Part shown: positions 34,191 through 41,002 of the stretch, piece by piece
How the letters are laid out: each line of letters begins with the position of its first letter
Position numbering within the stretch: position 1 is the first letter of the stretch
Source: Eggerthellaceae bacterium
Lineage (GTDB): Bacteria; Actinomycetota; Coriobacteriia; Coriobacteriales; Eggerthellaceae
Direction of reading: 5' to 3'
Length of the DNA: 41,002 nt
Assembly (NCBI GenBank): GCA_017431165.1
Contig: JAFRLO010000005.1
Span: 1 to 41,002 of the forward strand
The notes under the pieces: generated by a model
Told to the model about the DNA's origin: nothing
The model's database searches: none
What the model saw: the letters and a program-made list of their open reading frames with translations, nothing else
Program-made: the position numbers and the translations under genes

Positions 34191-35963
34191 TTACGATAGG
34201 TTGTAGAGTTCTTTGCTGAGTGCGAGGTAATGACATGCCTTGTGGTACCACATGCTCATGTCATCAACGACAGTGCCATGCCACTCCGTGTAAATCGCCC
34301 ATACGTACCAATACCAGAGACAAAGCGCGAGCACGGCATAATAGAAACGCACTTCCGCATCAGACAATTCATGCCCCTCATATGCGCTAGCGAGTGCAAG
34401 GTACTGTTCGTCCGAAAAGTCGAGGCTCACTGTATAGTCTGCGATATCCGCTGCGGGCCAATTCATTCCCGCATACTCCCAATCGATGAGGTGGATCTTC
34501 CCAGTATCCTCTTTAAGGAAGTTCCAGAACCATACGTCATTGTGGCAAAGCACCCTCTCATGCCCTTCGGCTTTTACTGCAGCGTCAAGCGCTTTCATCT
34601 CGTTATGCATATCGCTGAAGGCGGAGAAGTCGTAATGGTTTTTCTCGAGATGCCTAATGTAGAACTCGGAATTCGGAATGAAGTCCATCTCCCATTCGCA
34701 TGTCGCTTTGAGATCATGAAGCTTATGGATCATCTCTAAAGCAACTTTCTGATCGCCTTCGATGTCATACGGGTCGATGTAGTCATAATTCTCGATGCAT
34801 TTGCTGAGCTTGCAACCGGTTTTCGGATTTACTGAGACGATCGACTCGTCCAATCCGAGCTCCGCCGCGAGCTTTTCCGCCTGCGCTTCAGCCTCACGAC
34901 TCAAGAACAGCTCGGTTTGCTCGCCGGGATATCGGTAGATATATGGGCAACCATGTACTTCGAACTTGAAGGACACGTTCGTCAAACCGATCTTCATCGG
35001 TTCGAATTTCGACAAAACGGAAGGTGCGCATTCGAGTTGCTCGCAGATATCCGCGATGATTGCGGAATCGATGTTGTCATCGAAGCTTTCATCGAACTCG
35101 CGGACTTCGTCAAGCGAATCGAACTCGTAGATCACTCCCTCGCCATAAGGACGGGGATACATGTTGATCTTCTTCAGGCAGCCACCTAAAACCTCTTCCC
35201 AGAGCATCTGGGTCGTCGATTCCTTCCGATACTCCTTAACCAGATGCTTCTTGAATATGGCTGCATCCTTCTCAAGAAAACAGCATGGTCCAACCAGGCC
35301 ATACTCGTCCTCCGAATACATGCGAAACTCGATGAATTTGCCACGTTCATTAGCTGTATACCCGAATTCGGTCGTAAGACCCTTGACCATCTTCGTCGTA
35401 TAGTTCGACGTATAAGAATACTTTTCGAAGATGTTCTCCGCGAAATAGTGGTCAGAGGCACACACGTACGTGTTGTGCAGCTTGTCTAAGACCAGCATTA
35501 AAGATGAAGTATTGTTCTTTTGCCGGTACTCGGGATTCTCGATGAAATCGACCCCGTATTTTTCACGCAGATAGAAGAATTTCTCACGCATGTAGCCAAC
35601 GACGATCGTTATGTCCTCGACACCAATCTCGCGAAGCTGAAGGATCTGCCGCTCGATAAGGGGCATTCCTTTAACGACAAGCAAGCCTTTCGGCTTTTCA
35701 ATCGATAAAGGAAGGAATCGCGTCGAGGAGCCCGCTGCAAGAATAATCGCATTCTTGATACGATACGGCTCAATCGCCTGATAGCCTGCTTCGGTTACAC
35801 CGTATGATTCATCGATGTACCCTTCAAAAAGCAACTCGTTAATCGCAGTGTTCACAGTACCAAGTGACAGACCGCTCGCATTGGCGATCGCGCGCTGTGA
35901 ATCAAATGGTTTAGAAGCAAGGACGCATTGCTTCAATACCTCAAAATTCCGCCTTTTCAACAT
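34191..35963 (-). CDS. Winged-helix / LicC-like nucleotidyltransferase / LicA-like kinase fusion (copy 2)
   Basis: A 590-aa paralogue of the 27951-29705 product with the same three-part order. The winged helix covers residues 1-63 (PFDSQRAIANASGLSLGTVN). The nucleotidyltransferase (about 68-305) has AAGSSTRFLPLS, EKPKGLLVVKG and CASDHYFAE, where copy 1 has SSDDYF. The kinase (about 320-590) has LCHNDVWFWNFLKE and HLIDWEYAGMNWPAADIAD. The ATG has AAGGA 6 bases upstream and an in-frame stop four codons before it, so the start is firm. It is cotranscribed with eutH. The leader contains a tandem repeat. The different residues in the two nucleotidyltransferase sites may mean different substrates. 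Confidence 0.85.
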   Translation of the reverse strand: MLKRRNFEVLKQCVLASKPFDSQRAIANASGLSLGTVNTAINELLFEGYIDESYGVTEAGYQAIEPYRIKNAIILAAGSSTRFLPLSIEKPKGLLVVKGMPLIERQILQLREIGVEDITIVVGYMREKFFYLREKYGVDFIENPEYRQKNNTSSLMLVLDKLHNTYVCASDHYFAENIFEKYSYTSNYTTKMVKGLTTEFGYTANERGKFIEFRMYSEDEYGLVGPCCFLEKDAAIFKKHLVKEYRKESTTQMLWEEVLGGCLKKINMYPRPYGEGVIYEFDSLDEVREFDESFDDNIDSAIIADICEQLECAPSVLSKFEPMKIGLTNVSFKFEVHGCPYIYRYPGEQTELFLSREAEAQAEKLAAELGLDESIVSVNPKTGCKLSKCIENYDYIDPYDIEGDQKVALEMIHKLHDLKATCEWEMDFIPNSEFYIRHLEKNHYDFSAFSDMHNEMKALDAAVKAEGHERVLCHNDVWFWNFLKEDTGKIHLIDWEYAGMNWPAADIADYTVSLDFSDEQYLALASAYEGHELSDAEVRFYYAVLALCLWYWYVWAIYTEWHGTVVDDMSMWYHKACHYLALSKELYNLS

Positions 35964-36002
35964 AGTGTTTCCTTAGGTTTCGCTAATTAATCTATGAAAT
36001 TG

Positions 36003-36086
36003 TAGGTAGTGCTAGGTAGTGCTAGGTAGTGCTAGGTAGTGCTAGGCAGTGCTAGGTAGGTAGTGCTAGGTAGTGCTAGGTAGTGC
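36003..36086. repeat. Tandem 10-bp repeat, eight copies, in the kinase fusion 2 leader
   Basis: The unit TAGGTAGTGC occurs four times from 36003 to 36042, once with a C for T (36043-36052), then after a 4-base partial unit (TAGG, 36053-36056) three more times (36057-36086). The array ends 40 bp before the start codon and lies between promoter and gene, so it is transcribed as GCACTACCTA repeats. A near-perfect short-unit array of this kind is prone to slippage. Confidence 0.95.
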
Positions 36087-36131
36087 AAATGCCGCGTTAA
36101 AACACTTAGAACCCAAAACGCAGCATGTGCA

Positions 36132-36179
36132 ATAATACATGATGTTCATTTTTGTTGCTAACAAAACATATAATGAACA
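36132..36179 (-). promoter_or_regulatory. Promoter and operator of the kinase fusion 2-eutH operon
   Basis: Half-sites ATGTTCA (36142-36148) and TGAACA (36174-36179) are almost the same as those before copy 1 and 25 bases apart. Inside lies a second perfect inverted repeat, TTTTGTT-GCT-AACAAAA (36150-36166). A minus-strand -10 candidate TATTAT (36132-36137) with TTAGCA 18 bases upstream would start RNA near 36125, a leader of about 160 bases containing the tandem repeat. The AT-rich stretch 36180-36321 shows no gene or further structure that I can support. Confidence 0.5.
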
Positions 36180-36321
36180 ATATATTATTCGGCGAAGAAC
36201 AGCTGTCAATTGAACTCTTCCTCAGGAATCTTCTTTACCCAAAACGAAACTAAAAATTGCCGATTAAACATGCAATGATTATTTATCTGAAGAATTAGCT
36301 TGGTATCCGATTCCGAATAGC

Positions 36322-36356
36322 AAAATGCGGCAGCTCGCAATAGTGAACTGCCGCAT
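36322..36356 (-). terminator. Intrinsic terminator of the MarR gene
   Basis: ATGCGGCAG pairs with CTGCCGCAT around a 14-base loop (arms 36348-36356 and 36325-36333) and is followed on the minus strand by TTTTG. It lies 40 bp after the MarR stop codon. Confidence 0.75.
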
Positions 36357-36396
36357 ACATGGTTGGAAATAGATTCGTTTATTTTAAAGCGATCCC

Positions 36397-37044
36397 CTAT
36401 GATTCGGACTTATCCATGTCATCCTCCGATTGCTTGCAACAGCGACCATGAGGACGCGGGCGATGCTTTTCAAGTTCGGCACCTATCTTATCGAGAATGC
36501 CACCCAATTGTTCCTTCTCTTCCTCGGAGAGGATTGCAAGGATATCGGTTGCTGCAAGCGCATGACGTTCTGCGATCTCGGCGGCATGGGTACGTCCAGC
36601 GTCCGTCAGCCAGACCTCGATAGCACGTCCATCGGTTTCAGACTTTTTCCGCTCAACCATCTCGAATTCCTCGAGCTTCTGAAGCATAGCGCCAAGGGTT
36701 TGCGGACGGATTCCAAGCAAAAATGCAAGTTCCTTCTGGTTAATACCTTCTTTCATGGCAACAGCAGTCAGCACACGAGCCTGCCCTTGACGATGACCTC
36801 CCCTACGAGGTCCATGACCGTGACCGTGTCCGTGGCACACATGCGATTCGGGAGCGCCTTCGGCTGGAAACTCAGGATGCCCCTCTGGCCCGCAAGGACG
36901 AGCAGACCCGCCATGGTGGGCATGCGGACCCTTATGTCCATGATGACCATGCTTCTTACAGAACGGACCCCCGTTATCGATATGACGCAAGATCATTCCG
37001 GTACGAACAAGCTTATCCATAAGTTCTTCGTTGTTGATAGCCAT
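36397..37044 (-). CDS. MarR-family regulator with a His-rich N-terminal insert
   Basis: The 215-aa protein has a MarR winged helix (about residues 88-165: RVLTAVAMKEGINQKELAFL, RPQTLGAMLQKLEEFEMVER and KKSETDGRAIEVWLTDAG). Between helix 1 and the winged helix it carries a 50-residue segment rich in His, Gly and Cys (HGHHGHKGPHAHH, CHGHGHGHGPRRGGHRQG), a plausible metal- or haem-binding tether. The tail has a further HGRCC. The ATG at 37044 has AAAGGAAG upstream. Its promoter is covered by palindromes, so it likely represses itself; no other target is obvious within the window. Confidence 0.87.
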   Translation of the reverse strand: MAINNEELMDKLVRTGMILRHIDNGGPFCKKHGHHGHKGPHAHHGGSARPCGPEGHPEFPAEGAPESHVCHGHGHGHGPRRGGHRQGQARVLTAVAMKEGINQKELAFLLGIRPQTLGAMLQKLEEFEMVERKKSETDGRAIEVWLTDAGRTHAAEIAERHALAATDILAILSEEEKEQLGGILDKIGAELEKHRPRPHGRCCKQSEDDMDKSES

Positions 37045-37064
37045 ATTGCTTCCTTTCAATTAAT

Positions 37065-37146
37065 AAGTATGCTTACTTTTTCCAGTTTGAATTATAGTAA
37101 GGTTCCTTATTAAGTCAAGATAATATTGAAGAATAGTAAGCTTACT
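37065..37146 (-). promoter_or_regulatory. MarR gene promoter with three palindromic operator candidates
   Basis: The minus strand has TTGACT (37113-37118), a 16-base spacer and a perfect TATAAT (37091-37096). Three related inverted repeats surround it: AAGTA-TGCT-TACTT at 37065-37078, TAAGG-TT-CCTTA at 37098-37109 within the spacer, and the perfect 12-mer AGTAAG-CTTACT at 37135-37146. The shared core is (A)GTAAG/CTTAC(T). This layout is typical of MarR autorepression. The adjoining bases to 37222 show nothing else. Confidence 0.7.
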
Positions 37147-37222
37147 TATAATCTTCACATAGCTACCAAACGTGCGCCATCGCTTCAGGTGATATTCAGA
37201 GCCTGTAGGATGCTAATCAACT

Positions 37223-37259
37223 AAGGAGCGCCCTCGGCGATTGCCGAGGGCGCTCCTTT
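37223..37259. terminator. Strong hairpin terminator after the molybdoenzyme operon
   Basis: A perfect 16-bp stem (arms 37223-37238 and 37243-37258) with a GATT loop carries AAGG/CCTT at its base. It lies 27 bp after the small-subunit stop. The U-run is short in both directions, so termination efficiency is uncertain. Confidence 0.6.
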
Positions 37260-37285
37260 CGTCGAGGCCTAAAGCTTTGCAGGTC

Positions 37286-38089
37286 TTATGCGGAAGCGTC
37301 TATAACACCTACATAGAGGTCCTCTGAACTGCAATCTGCATCAACTTCGATCGTCTTGTTCGGCGAAATGAGACGGATCGTGTAAACGGCAGGATCAACT
37401 TGGTCGAACTTGAAGTCACCGAAATCATCGGTTTCAAGCTCTGCAACGAGCGTTCCGTCTGCAGCAAGCAGCTCTACTTTCGCGCCGATAACAACCTCGT
37501 CTTCGGCAAGGTCGACAAGTGTACCAACGACAAAGCGCTTCGGCACGTTCAGATACCAAATCTTAGAACCAATAGCCTTGCCAAGTTCGGAAGGCTCTGC
37601 GCCGATGGCTTTCGCTTCTTCTGCATCCATGAAACGCAGTGCTTCCGTAGCGCAGGCATCTACGCAACGAGGAACTTCCCATCCGTTATCAAGCAAGTGA
37701 GCGCAACCTGTGCACTTTTGTGCCAAGCCTAACCCCTCATTCCAGTAAACAGCATTGAACGGGCAAGCCTCGACAAGACCTTCGATACCCTTAGCCTTCT
37801 CGGGATCGATGATAACGAGCCCGTCATCGCGACGATAGACCGCGTCTGGAGCAATCTCAATCAGGGCGCATTTCTCGCAATGGTTGCACCATGTGTGCTC
37901 ATAAGTCACTTTGACCCAGGGCACCTTACCGCGTTCGCGATCTTGGACCTTCATCCAGAATTGGCCGATAATTGGCTGTGCTTCGGCGTAAGGTGGCCAA
38001 GCTTGATCGCAATGCTCGTCTTTACAGGCAACTTGGCAACCGCGGCAGCCATTGCAGCGGTTGTAGTTGAAAACAAATACCTTTCCCAT
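37286..38089 (-). CDS. Iron-sulfur small subunit of a transhydroxylase-like molybdoenzyme
   Basis: The 267-aa protein starts with a four-cluster-type ferredoxin domain: CNGCRGCQVACKDEHC, WCNHCEKC, EACPFNAVYWNEG and CTGCAHLL...CVDAC. In the second block the usual CP is replaced by AP (IEIAPDAV), so one canonical ligand is missing. The last 80 residues form a transthyretin/CNA-B-like beta domain (VVGTLVDLAEDEVVIGAKVE, LETDDFGDFKF). This combination and length match the beta subunit of Pelobacter pyrogallol-phloroglucinol transhydroxylase rather than DmsB. The ATG at 38089 follows a purine-rich GGGGGGAG, 16 bp after the large-subunit stop. It probably passes electrons to or from the large subunit. 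Confidence 0.85.
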   Translation of the reverse strand: MGKVFVFNYNRCNGCRGCQVACKDEHCDQAWPPYAEAQPIIGQFWMKVQDRERGKVPWVKVTYEHTWCNHCEKCALIEIAPDAVYRRDDGLVIIDPEKAKGIEGLVEACPFNAVYWNEGLGLAQKCTGCAHLLDNGWEVPRCVDACATEALRFMDAEEAKAIGAEPSELGKAIGSKIWYLNVPKRFVVGTLVDLAEDEVVIGAKVELLAADGTLVAELETDDFGDFKFDQVDPAVYTIRLISPNKTIEVDADCSSEDLYVGVIDASA

Positions 38090-38105
38090 GATCTCACTCC
38101 CCCCT

Positions 38106-40712
38106 CTAATCCTCGATGTAGGCTTTGGCGAGCAAACCGTTGACATCATCATAAGCGCGCCCGAATTGCTCGGGATACTGCTCGGCGAGCGCTTTGACAT
38201 CGACTTTCTCAATGCCGACCAGGAAGCTGTTCGTCACCTCTCCCGCGGCGTTCTTGGAAGTCGTAGCATTCGGGCAGATGAGGTTATTCGCTCCGCCGCG
38301 ATCCAAGCCGCCAGTACCGGCGACAATCGAGTCGATGCGGGCACCATGGTCTTGATACAGCGCACCCGGCATGATGCGCTCGGTCACCCTAACACCGCCG
38401 AGGACGCTGCCACGCTCATTGAACAAGCGCGCGATATCGCCATTTGCCAATCCTAGTTTCTCGGCATCGACGGGGTTCACCCAGATAGGCTCATACATAT
38501 ACCCATCGGGACCCTTCACCTTGCAGGTTTCGATTTCGCGGAACCAGGGGACGTCATCCATTTGAGCATGCACACGCCAGCGCGGATGGTTGGTGACGAG
38601 CAGGAACGGATAGTCTTTCGCACGCTCGCTTGAGATGCGTTCCTTATGCTCTTCGGTCTCCTCAATCCACTTGGGATACGGACCGCGCACATCATCATCT
38701 GGGAAGAAGCGCGCGAGCGTCGAGGAATAGTATTCGATTTTGCCTGAAGGCGTTTGGAGCTTGTTCGATTCGGGATCATCATGGAAAGCGATGAGGCCCG
38801 CAGGCGTATTCTCCCAATCTGGATTGACGGGACCTGCCCAGAACTTCTTCTCCATCAAGTCTTCCCACGTGAAGTCTTCGGGGATGCCGCTTTCATCGAA
38901 AGCCTTGCGAATCGTCTCCTCGTGGGTCATACCCCTCATGAATTTGTTGCGCAGACCCTCGTACTTCCCACCGAAGCGCTCGAGGGCACCCGCTATATCG
39001 GCCACTATTTCAGCATCCGAACGTGCCTCACCGACTGGATCAATCGCAACATCCTCCACGTAGTACAGCGGGAACTGCCCAGCAAGGCTATCCGTCGTGA
39101 TATCGCTGCATTCGAAAACCGTCTTCACAGGCAGGATGATATCGGCGAAAACCGTGTCGTTTTCCATCCATGGATGCTGAACGAGAACGAATTCGATGGA
39201 TTCGTGGCGCAATGCCTCCTCGTAGATGTTGCCTCCGTTCCAGCATGTTGACCAGCATGGCGCATCCGCCCAGATCATATGCAAGCGCTCTTCGCCCTCA
39301 CGTGGGAACTGGAACTTGAAGAACTGATCCTCGCGTGGGTACGTGCAGATACCGTGGCCATACCAACTGATTGGCGGATTGAGAATTGCCTGCGGTATAA
39401 GCGTCTTAATGATGTGACGGTTCGGCTCCTCGCCGGCGAGGTCCCATCCATGGTAAGCCGCTTCGTTCGAGGGTACGAAGACAGGCTCCGGAAGCGGCGA
39501 CATCGACAGCATGCCGAGCATTGTCCATTCGATGAATTTGATCTGATGCTTGCCTGGACCGCCGATACCTTGCATACCATGCAGAGCTACTTCGAGGCGT
39601 GCAGGCTCATGGGCGAATGCACCGCGGATGAAACCACCGCCATTGCTATGCGCGGTCGATACGTTGTGCTTAGCCCAATAGCGCGCAAATGCTTTGATCT
39701 CCCACGATGGAACGCCGCATTTGCCTTCCGCCCATTTCGGTGTTTTGGGTTCTCCATCAAGATCGCCCAATACATACTGCTCAAACCATTCGAAGCCGAC
39801 GGCATGCGTTGCAATATATTCCTTGTCGTACGTATCTTCGGTTAGCCACACGTACGCGATAGCAAGTTGCAAAGCAGCGTCGGTATTCGGAAGAACGGGA
39901 ATCCACTTGTCGGCATGGCAGGCAGCGCCGTAATTGACGTCAGGGCAGACATAAATCGATTTCACACCGATCTCGTTGAACCAGAAGCACATGCGCGAAG
40001 GCTGTTGACCGTTCCAGCCCCACGTGGTTGTCTCGGGATCGCAGCCCCAGAACAATACGGCATCTCCATTTTGCGTGATATCACGGAAAGTACCGTTAGC
40101 GAACGTGCATTGCCCGAGGGGCTCCATGCCCCACATATGCTTGGCACCCCAATACCAGCCGTCCCAGCTGTCAGGCTGGCGTGCCTGAATGGTTGAACCA
40201 CCGCAATATGCAAGCATTTCTTGTGGACAGCCATGCGCACCAGATGCGACCTTACCTTCGCCGTGTCCTTCGGCTTGGCAATAGATGGAATGATTTCCGT
40301 ATTCATCATGAATACGCTTGATCTCATCGGATATGATCTCGAGCGCTTCATCCCAGGATATCTTGCGATATTTCGAGATACCGCGGTTCTGCGGGTTGCG
40401 CTCGCCCTTCGGATCCCAATCCACGCGGATGAGCGGCGAAGGAACGCGGTTACCAGAGTAAGCGCGGTTCTTATAAGCAATCGAGAACGGCGGAATCAGC
40501 GTCTTGAATCCCGGTTCGAATACATGCCCATCTTTTTCGAGATAGTAGTAATTGAGCTCTTCCTTGGTATACGACTCGTCGAGGTGCAGTGGCCTGATTC
40601 GCACAATCCTGCCGTCCTTGACATCCACGCACGAAGTGTTCGAGTTGATCGCGAAACCGCAGAAGCCAAGATTTTTCAACACCGTCTTATCTGCTATTTT
40701 TCCTGATGACAT
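38106..40712 (-). CDS. Molybdopterin oxidoreductase large subunit, pyrogallol transhydroxylase / catechol dehydroxylase-like
   Basis: The 868-aa protein belongs to the DMSO reductase family and binds bis-MGD. By pattern it matches the pyrogallol hydroxytransferase alpha subunit: DPKGERNPQNRG, KISWDEALEIISDEI, the active-site PDSWDGWYWGAKHMWG near residue 180 (in the Pelobacter enzyme this Asp-Ser-Trp supplies the Mo-ligating Ser and catalytic Asp), and DRGGANNLICP near the end. No N-terminal [4Fe-4S] motif (CX2CX3C) is present, as in that enzyme. No Tat signal is visible, so it is cytosolic. In gut Eggerthellaceae relatives of this type remove hydroxyls from catechols; the substrate here is unknown. 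The ATG has AAAGGAG 7 bases upstream. Confidence 0.87.
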   Translation of the reverse strand: MSSGKIADKTVLKNLGFCGFAINSNTSCVDVKDGRIVRIRPLHLDESYTKEELNYYYLEKDGHVFEPGFKTLIPPFSIAYKNRAYSGNRVPSPLIRVDWDPKGERNPQNRGISKYRKISWDEALEIISDEIKRIHDEYGNHSIYCQAEGHGEGKVASGAHGCPQEMLAYCGGSTIQARQPDSWDGWYWGAKHMWGMEPLGQCTFANGTFRDITQNGDAVLFWGCDPETTTWGWNGQQPSRMCFWFNEIGVKSIYVCPDVNYGAACHADKWIPVLPNTDAALQLAIAYVWLTEDTYDKEYIATHAVGFEWFEQYVLGDLDGEPKTPKWAEGKCGVPSWEIKAFARYWAKHNVSTAHSNGGGFIRGAFAHEPARLEVALHGMQGIGGPGKHQIKFIEWTMLGMLSMSPLPEPVFVPSNEAAYHGWDLAGEEPNRHIIKTLIPQAILNPPISWYGHGICTYPREDQFFKFQFPREGEERLHMIWADAPCWSTCWNGGNIYEEALRHESIEFVLVQHPWMENDTVFADIILPVKTVFECSDITTDSLAGQFPLYYVEDVAIDPVGEARSDAEIVADIAGALERFGGKYEGLRNKFMRGMTHEETIRKAFDESGIPEDFTWEDLMEKKFWAGPVNPDWENTPAGLIAFHDDPESNKLQTPSGKIEYYSSTLARFFPDDDVRGPYPKWIEETEEHKERISSERAKDYPFLLVTNHPRWRVHAQMDDVPWFREIETCKVKGPDGYMYEPIWVNPVDAEKLGLANGDIARLFNERGSVLGGVRVTERIMPGALYQDHGARIDSIVAGTGGLDRGGANNLICPNATTSKNAAGEVTNSFLVGIEKVDVKALAEQYPEQFGRAYDDVNGLLAKAYIED

Positions 40713-40735
40713 ACTCCATCTCCTTTCTCTATCCA

Positions 40736-40791
40736 TGCAGACAATCCGGGACCTGATCCTCGGCATGCAGGAAAAGGAGGAGGCAAGATGA
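40736..40791 (+). pseudogene. Possible 3' tail of a foreign gene coupled to the response regulator
   Basis: A short plus-strand frame (TIRDLILGMQEKEEAR at its end) stops with TGA overlapping the next ATG (ATGA). Before about 40735 the same frame is antisense to the molybdoenzyme gene, so only the tail of a protein, if real, is left. It is followed directly by AAGGAGGAGG, a strong ribosome-binding site. The tail is too short to identify. Confidence 0.3.
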
Positions 40792-41002
40792 AGCTATTAC
40801 TGGCAGAGGACACCATAGACCTGAACCGGGCCACCTGTGCCATTCTCAGCCATGAGGGACACGAGGTCATAAGCGCCTATGATGGAGAGGAGGCCCTCGA
40901 GCATTTACGGAAGGACAGCTTTGACTGCATCATCCTGGACATCATGATGCCCAAAAAGGACGGGATCGAGGTCCTGCATCAAATCACTAAAATCATAGTC
41001 TA
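40788..41002 (+). CDS. Response regulator receiver domain, N-terminal part (runs off the window)
   Basis: The 71 visible codons begin MKLLLAEDTIDLNRATCAIL and contain DCIILDIMMPKKDGIEVL, with the phospho-acceptor Asp in the LDIMMP block near residue 52 and the acidic pair AED at residues 6-8. This is a CheY-type receiver of an OmpR-like regulator. The upstream AAGGAGGAGG is ideal. Codon use (many CTG/GAG/AAG/CGG) looks clostridial, unlike the neighbouring Coriobacteriia genes. The last eight codons no longer resemble a receiver domain (HQITKIIV) and are AT-rich, so the gene may be broken or joined to other DNA at the right edge. Confidence 0.8.
   Translation, partial: MKLLLAEDTIDLNRATCAILSHEGHEVISAYDGEEALEHLRKDSFDCIILDIMMPKKDGIEVLHQITKIIV

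Noticed and set aside
27951-35963. Ethanolamine catabolic (eut) operon
   Set aside because: Only EutH is present. No ammonia-lyase, microcompartment shell or aldehyde dehydrogenase genes are visible.
36003-36086. CRISPR-like array
   Set aside because: The unit is only 10 bp with no spacers, and there are no cas genes. It is a simple tandem repeat.
38106-40712. Periplasmic DMSO/TMAO reductase (DmsA/TorA)
   Set aside because: No twin-arginine signal, no N-terminal FeS motif and no membrane anchor subunit; the DSW active site and beta-domain partner fit transhydroxylase instead.

Overview
The window looks like chromosomal DNA of a gut-type actinobacterium of the class Coriobacteriia, probably Eggerthellaceae. 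This is inferred from gene content, not from a marker search. The content includes an anaerobic lifestyle (radical SAM, large BcrA/BadF-type activases), a UroD-fold methyltransferase, a pyrogallol-transhydroxylase-like molybdoenzyme, a moderate-GC sequence and a rimP-nusA-rnpM-infB-rbfA-nrnA-truB-ribF operon. The two ends look different from the rest. Bases 1-80 are the 3' end of a tnpB transposon gene, and about the last 270 bases carry a Firmicutes-style response regulator. Both ends may be breakpoints at mobile DNA.

Layout. (1) 1-8.3 kb: a minus-strand translation/transcription operon that starts behind a structured leader with a terminator/antiterminator pair and ends in ribF. The ribF 3' end is overrun by a TnpB element. 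(2) 8.4-17.8 kb: a second dense minus-strand housekeeping series: abcF, trmL, a site-2 protease, scpA, scpB, rluB, aroA, cmk, plsC, ispH. (3) 17.9-20.6 kb: a tRNA with a CAT anticodon (probably Ile2), trpS, an orphan UroD-like methyltransferase, and tRNA-Val(CAC). (4) 20.6-27.9 kb: pgeF, a LysR regulator divergent from a radical SAM gene, and a two-gene unit of giant activase-type proteins. (5) 27.9-36.2 kb: an accessory region built around two paralogous triple-domain proteins. Each joins a DNA-binding winged helix, a LicC-like nucleotidyltransferase and a LicA-like choline/ethanolamine kinase. One is followed in the same operon by an EutH-type ethanolamine permease. Between them lie a glycerophosphodiester phosphodiesterase, a metallophosphoesterase and an orphan PTS-IIC-like membrane protein. 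(6) 36.3-40.7 kb: a His-rich MarR regulator with its own palindromic operators, then the two-subunit molybdopterin enzyme.

The most interesting system is region 5. The promoters of both kinase fusions and of the phosphodiesterase gene carry the same ATGTTC...GAACAT half-sites around their -10/-35 elements, so they look like one small regulon. The natural model is uptake of ethanolamine or choline (EutH), its release from glycerophosphodiesters (GDPD), and its phosphorylation and CDP-activation by the fusion proteins, whose own winged helices may repress the set. The leader of the kinase-eutH operon also contains eight tandem copies of a 10-bp repeat, a possible slippage-prone phase-variation switch comparable in principle to the repeats that switch lic1 in Haemophilus. 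No dedicated phosphoethanolamine/phosphocholine transferase is visible in the window, so the final acceptor is unknown.
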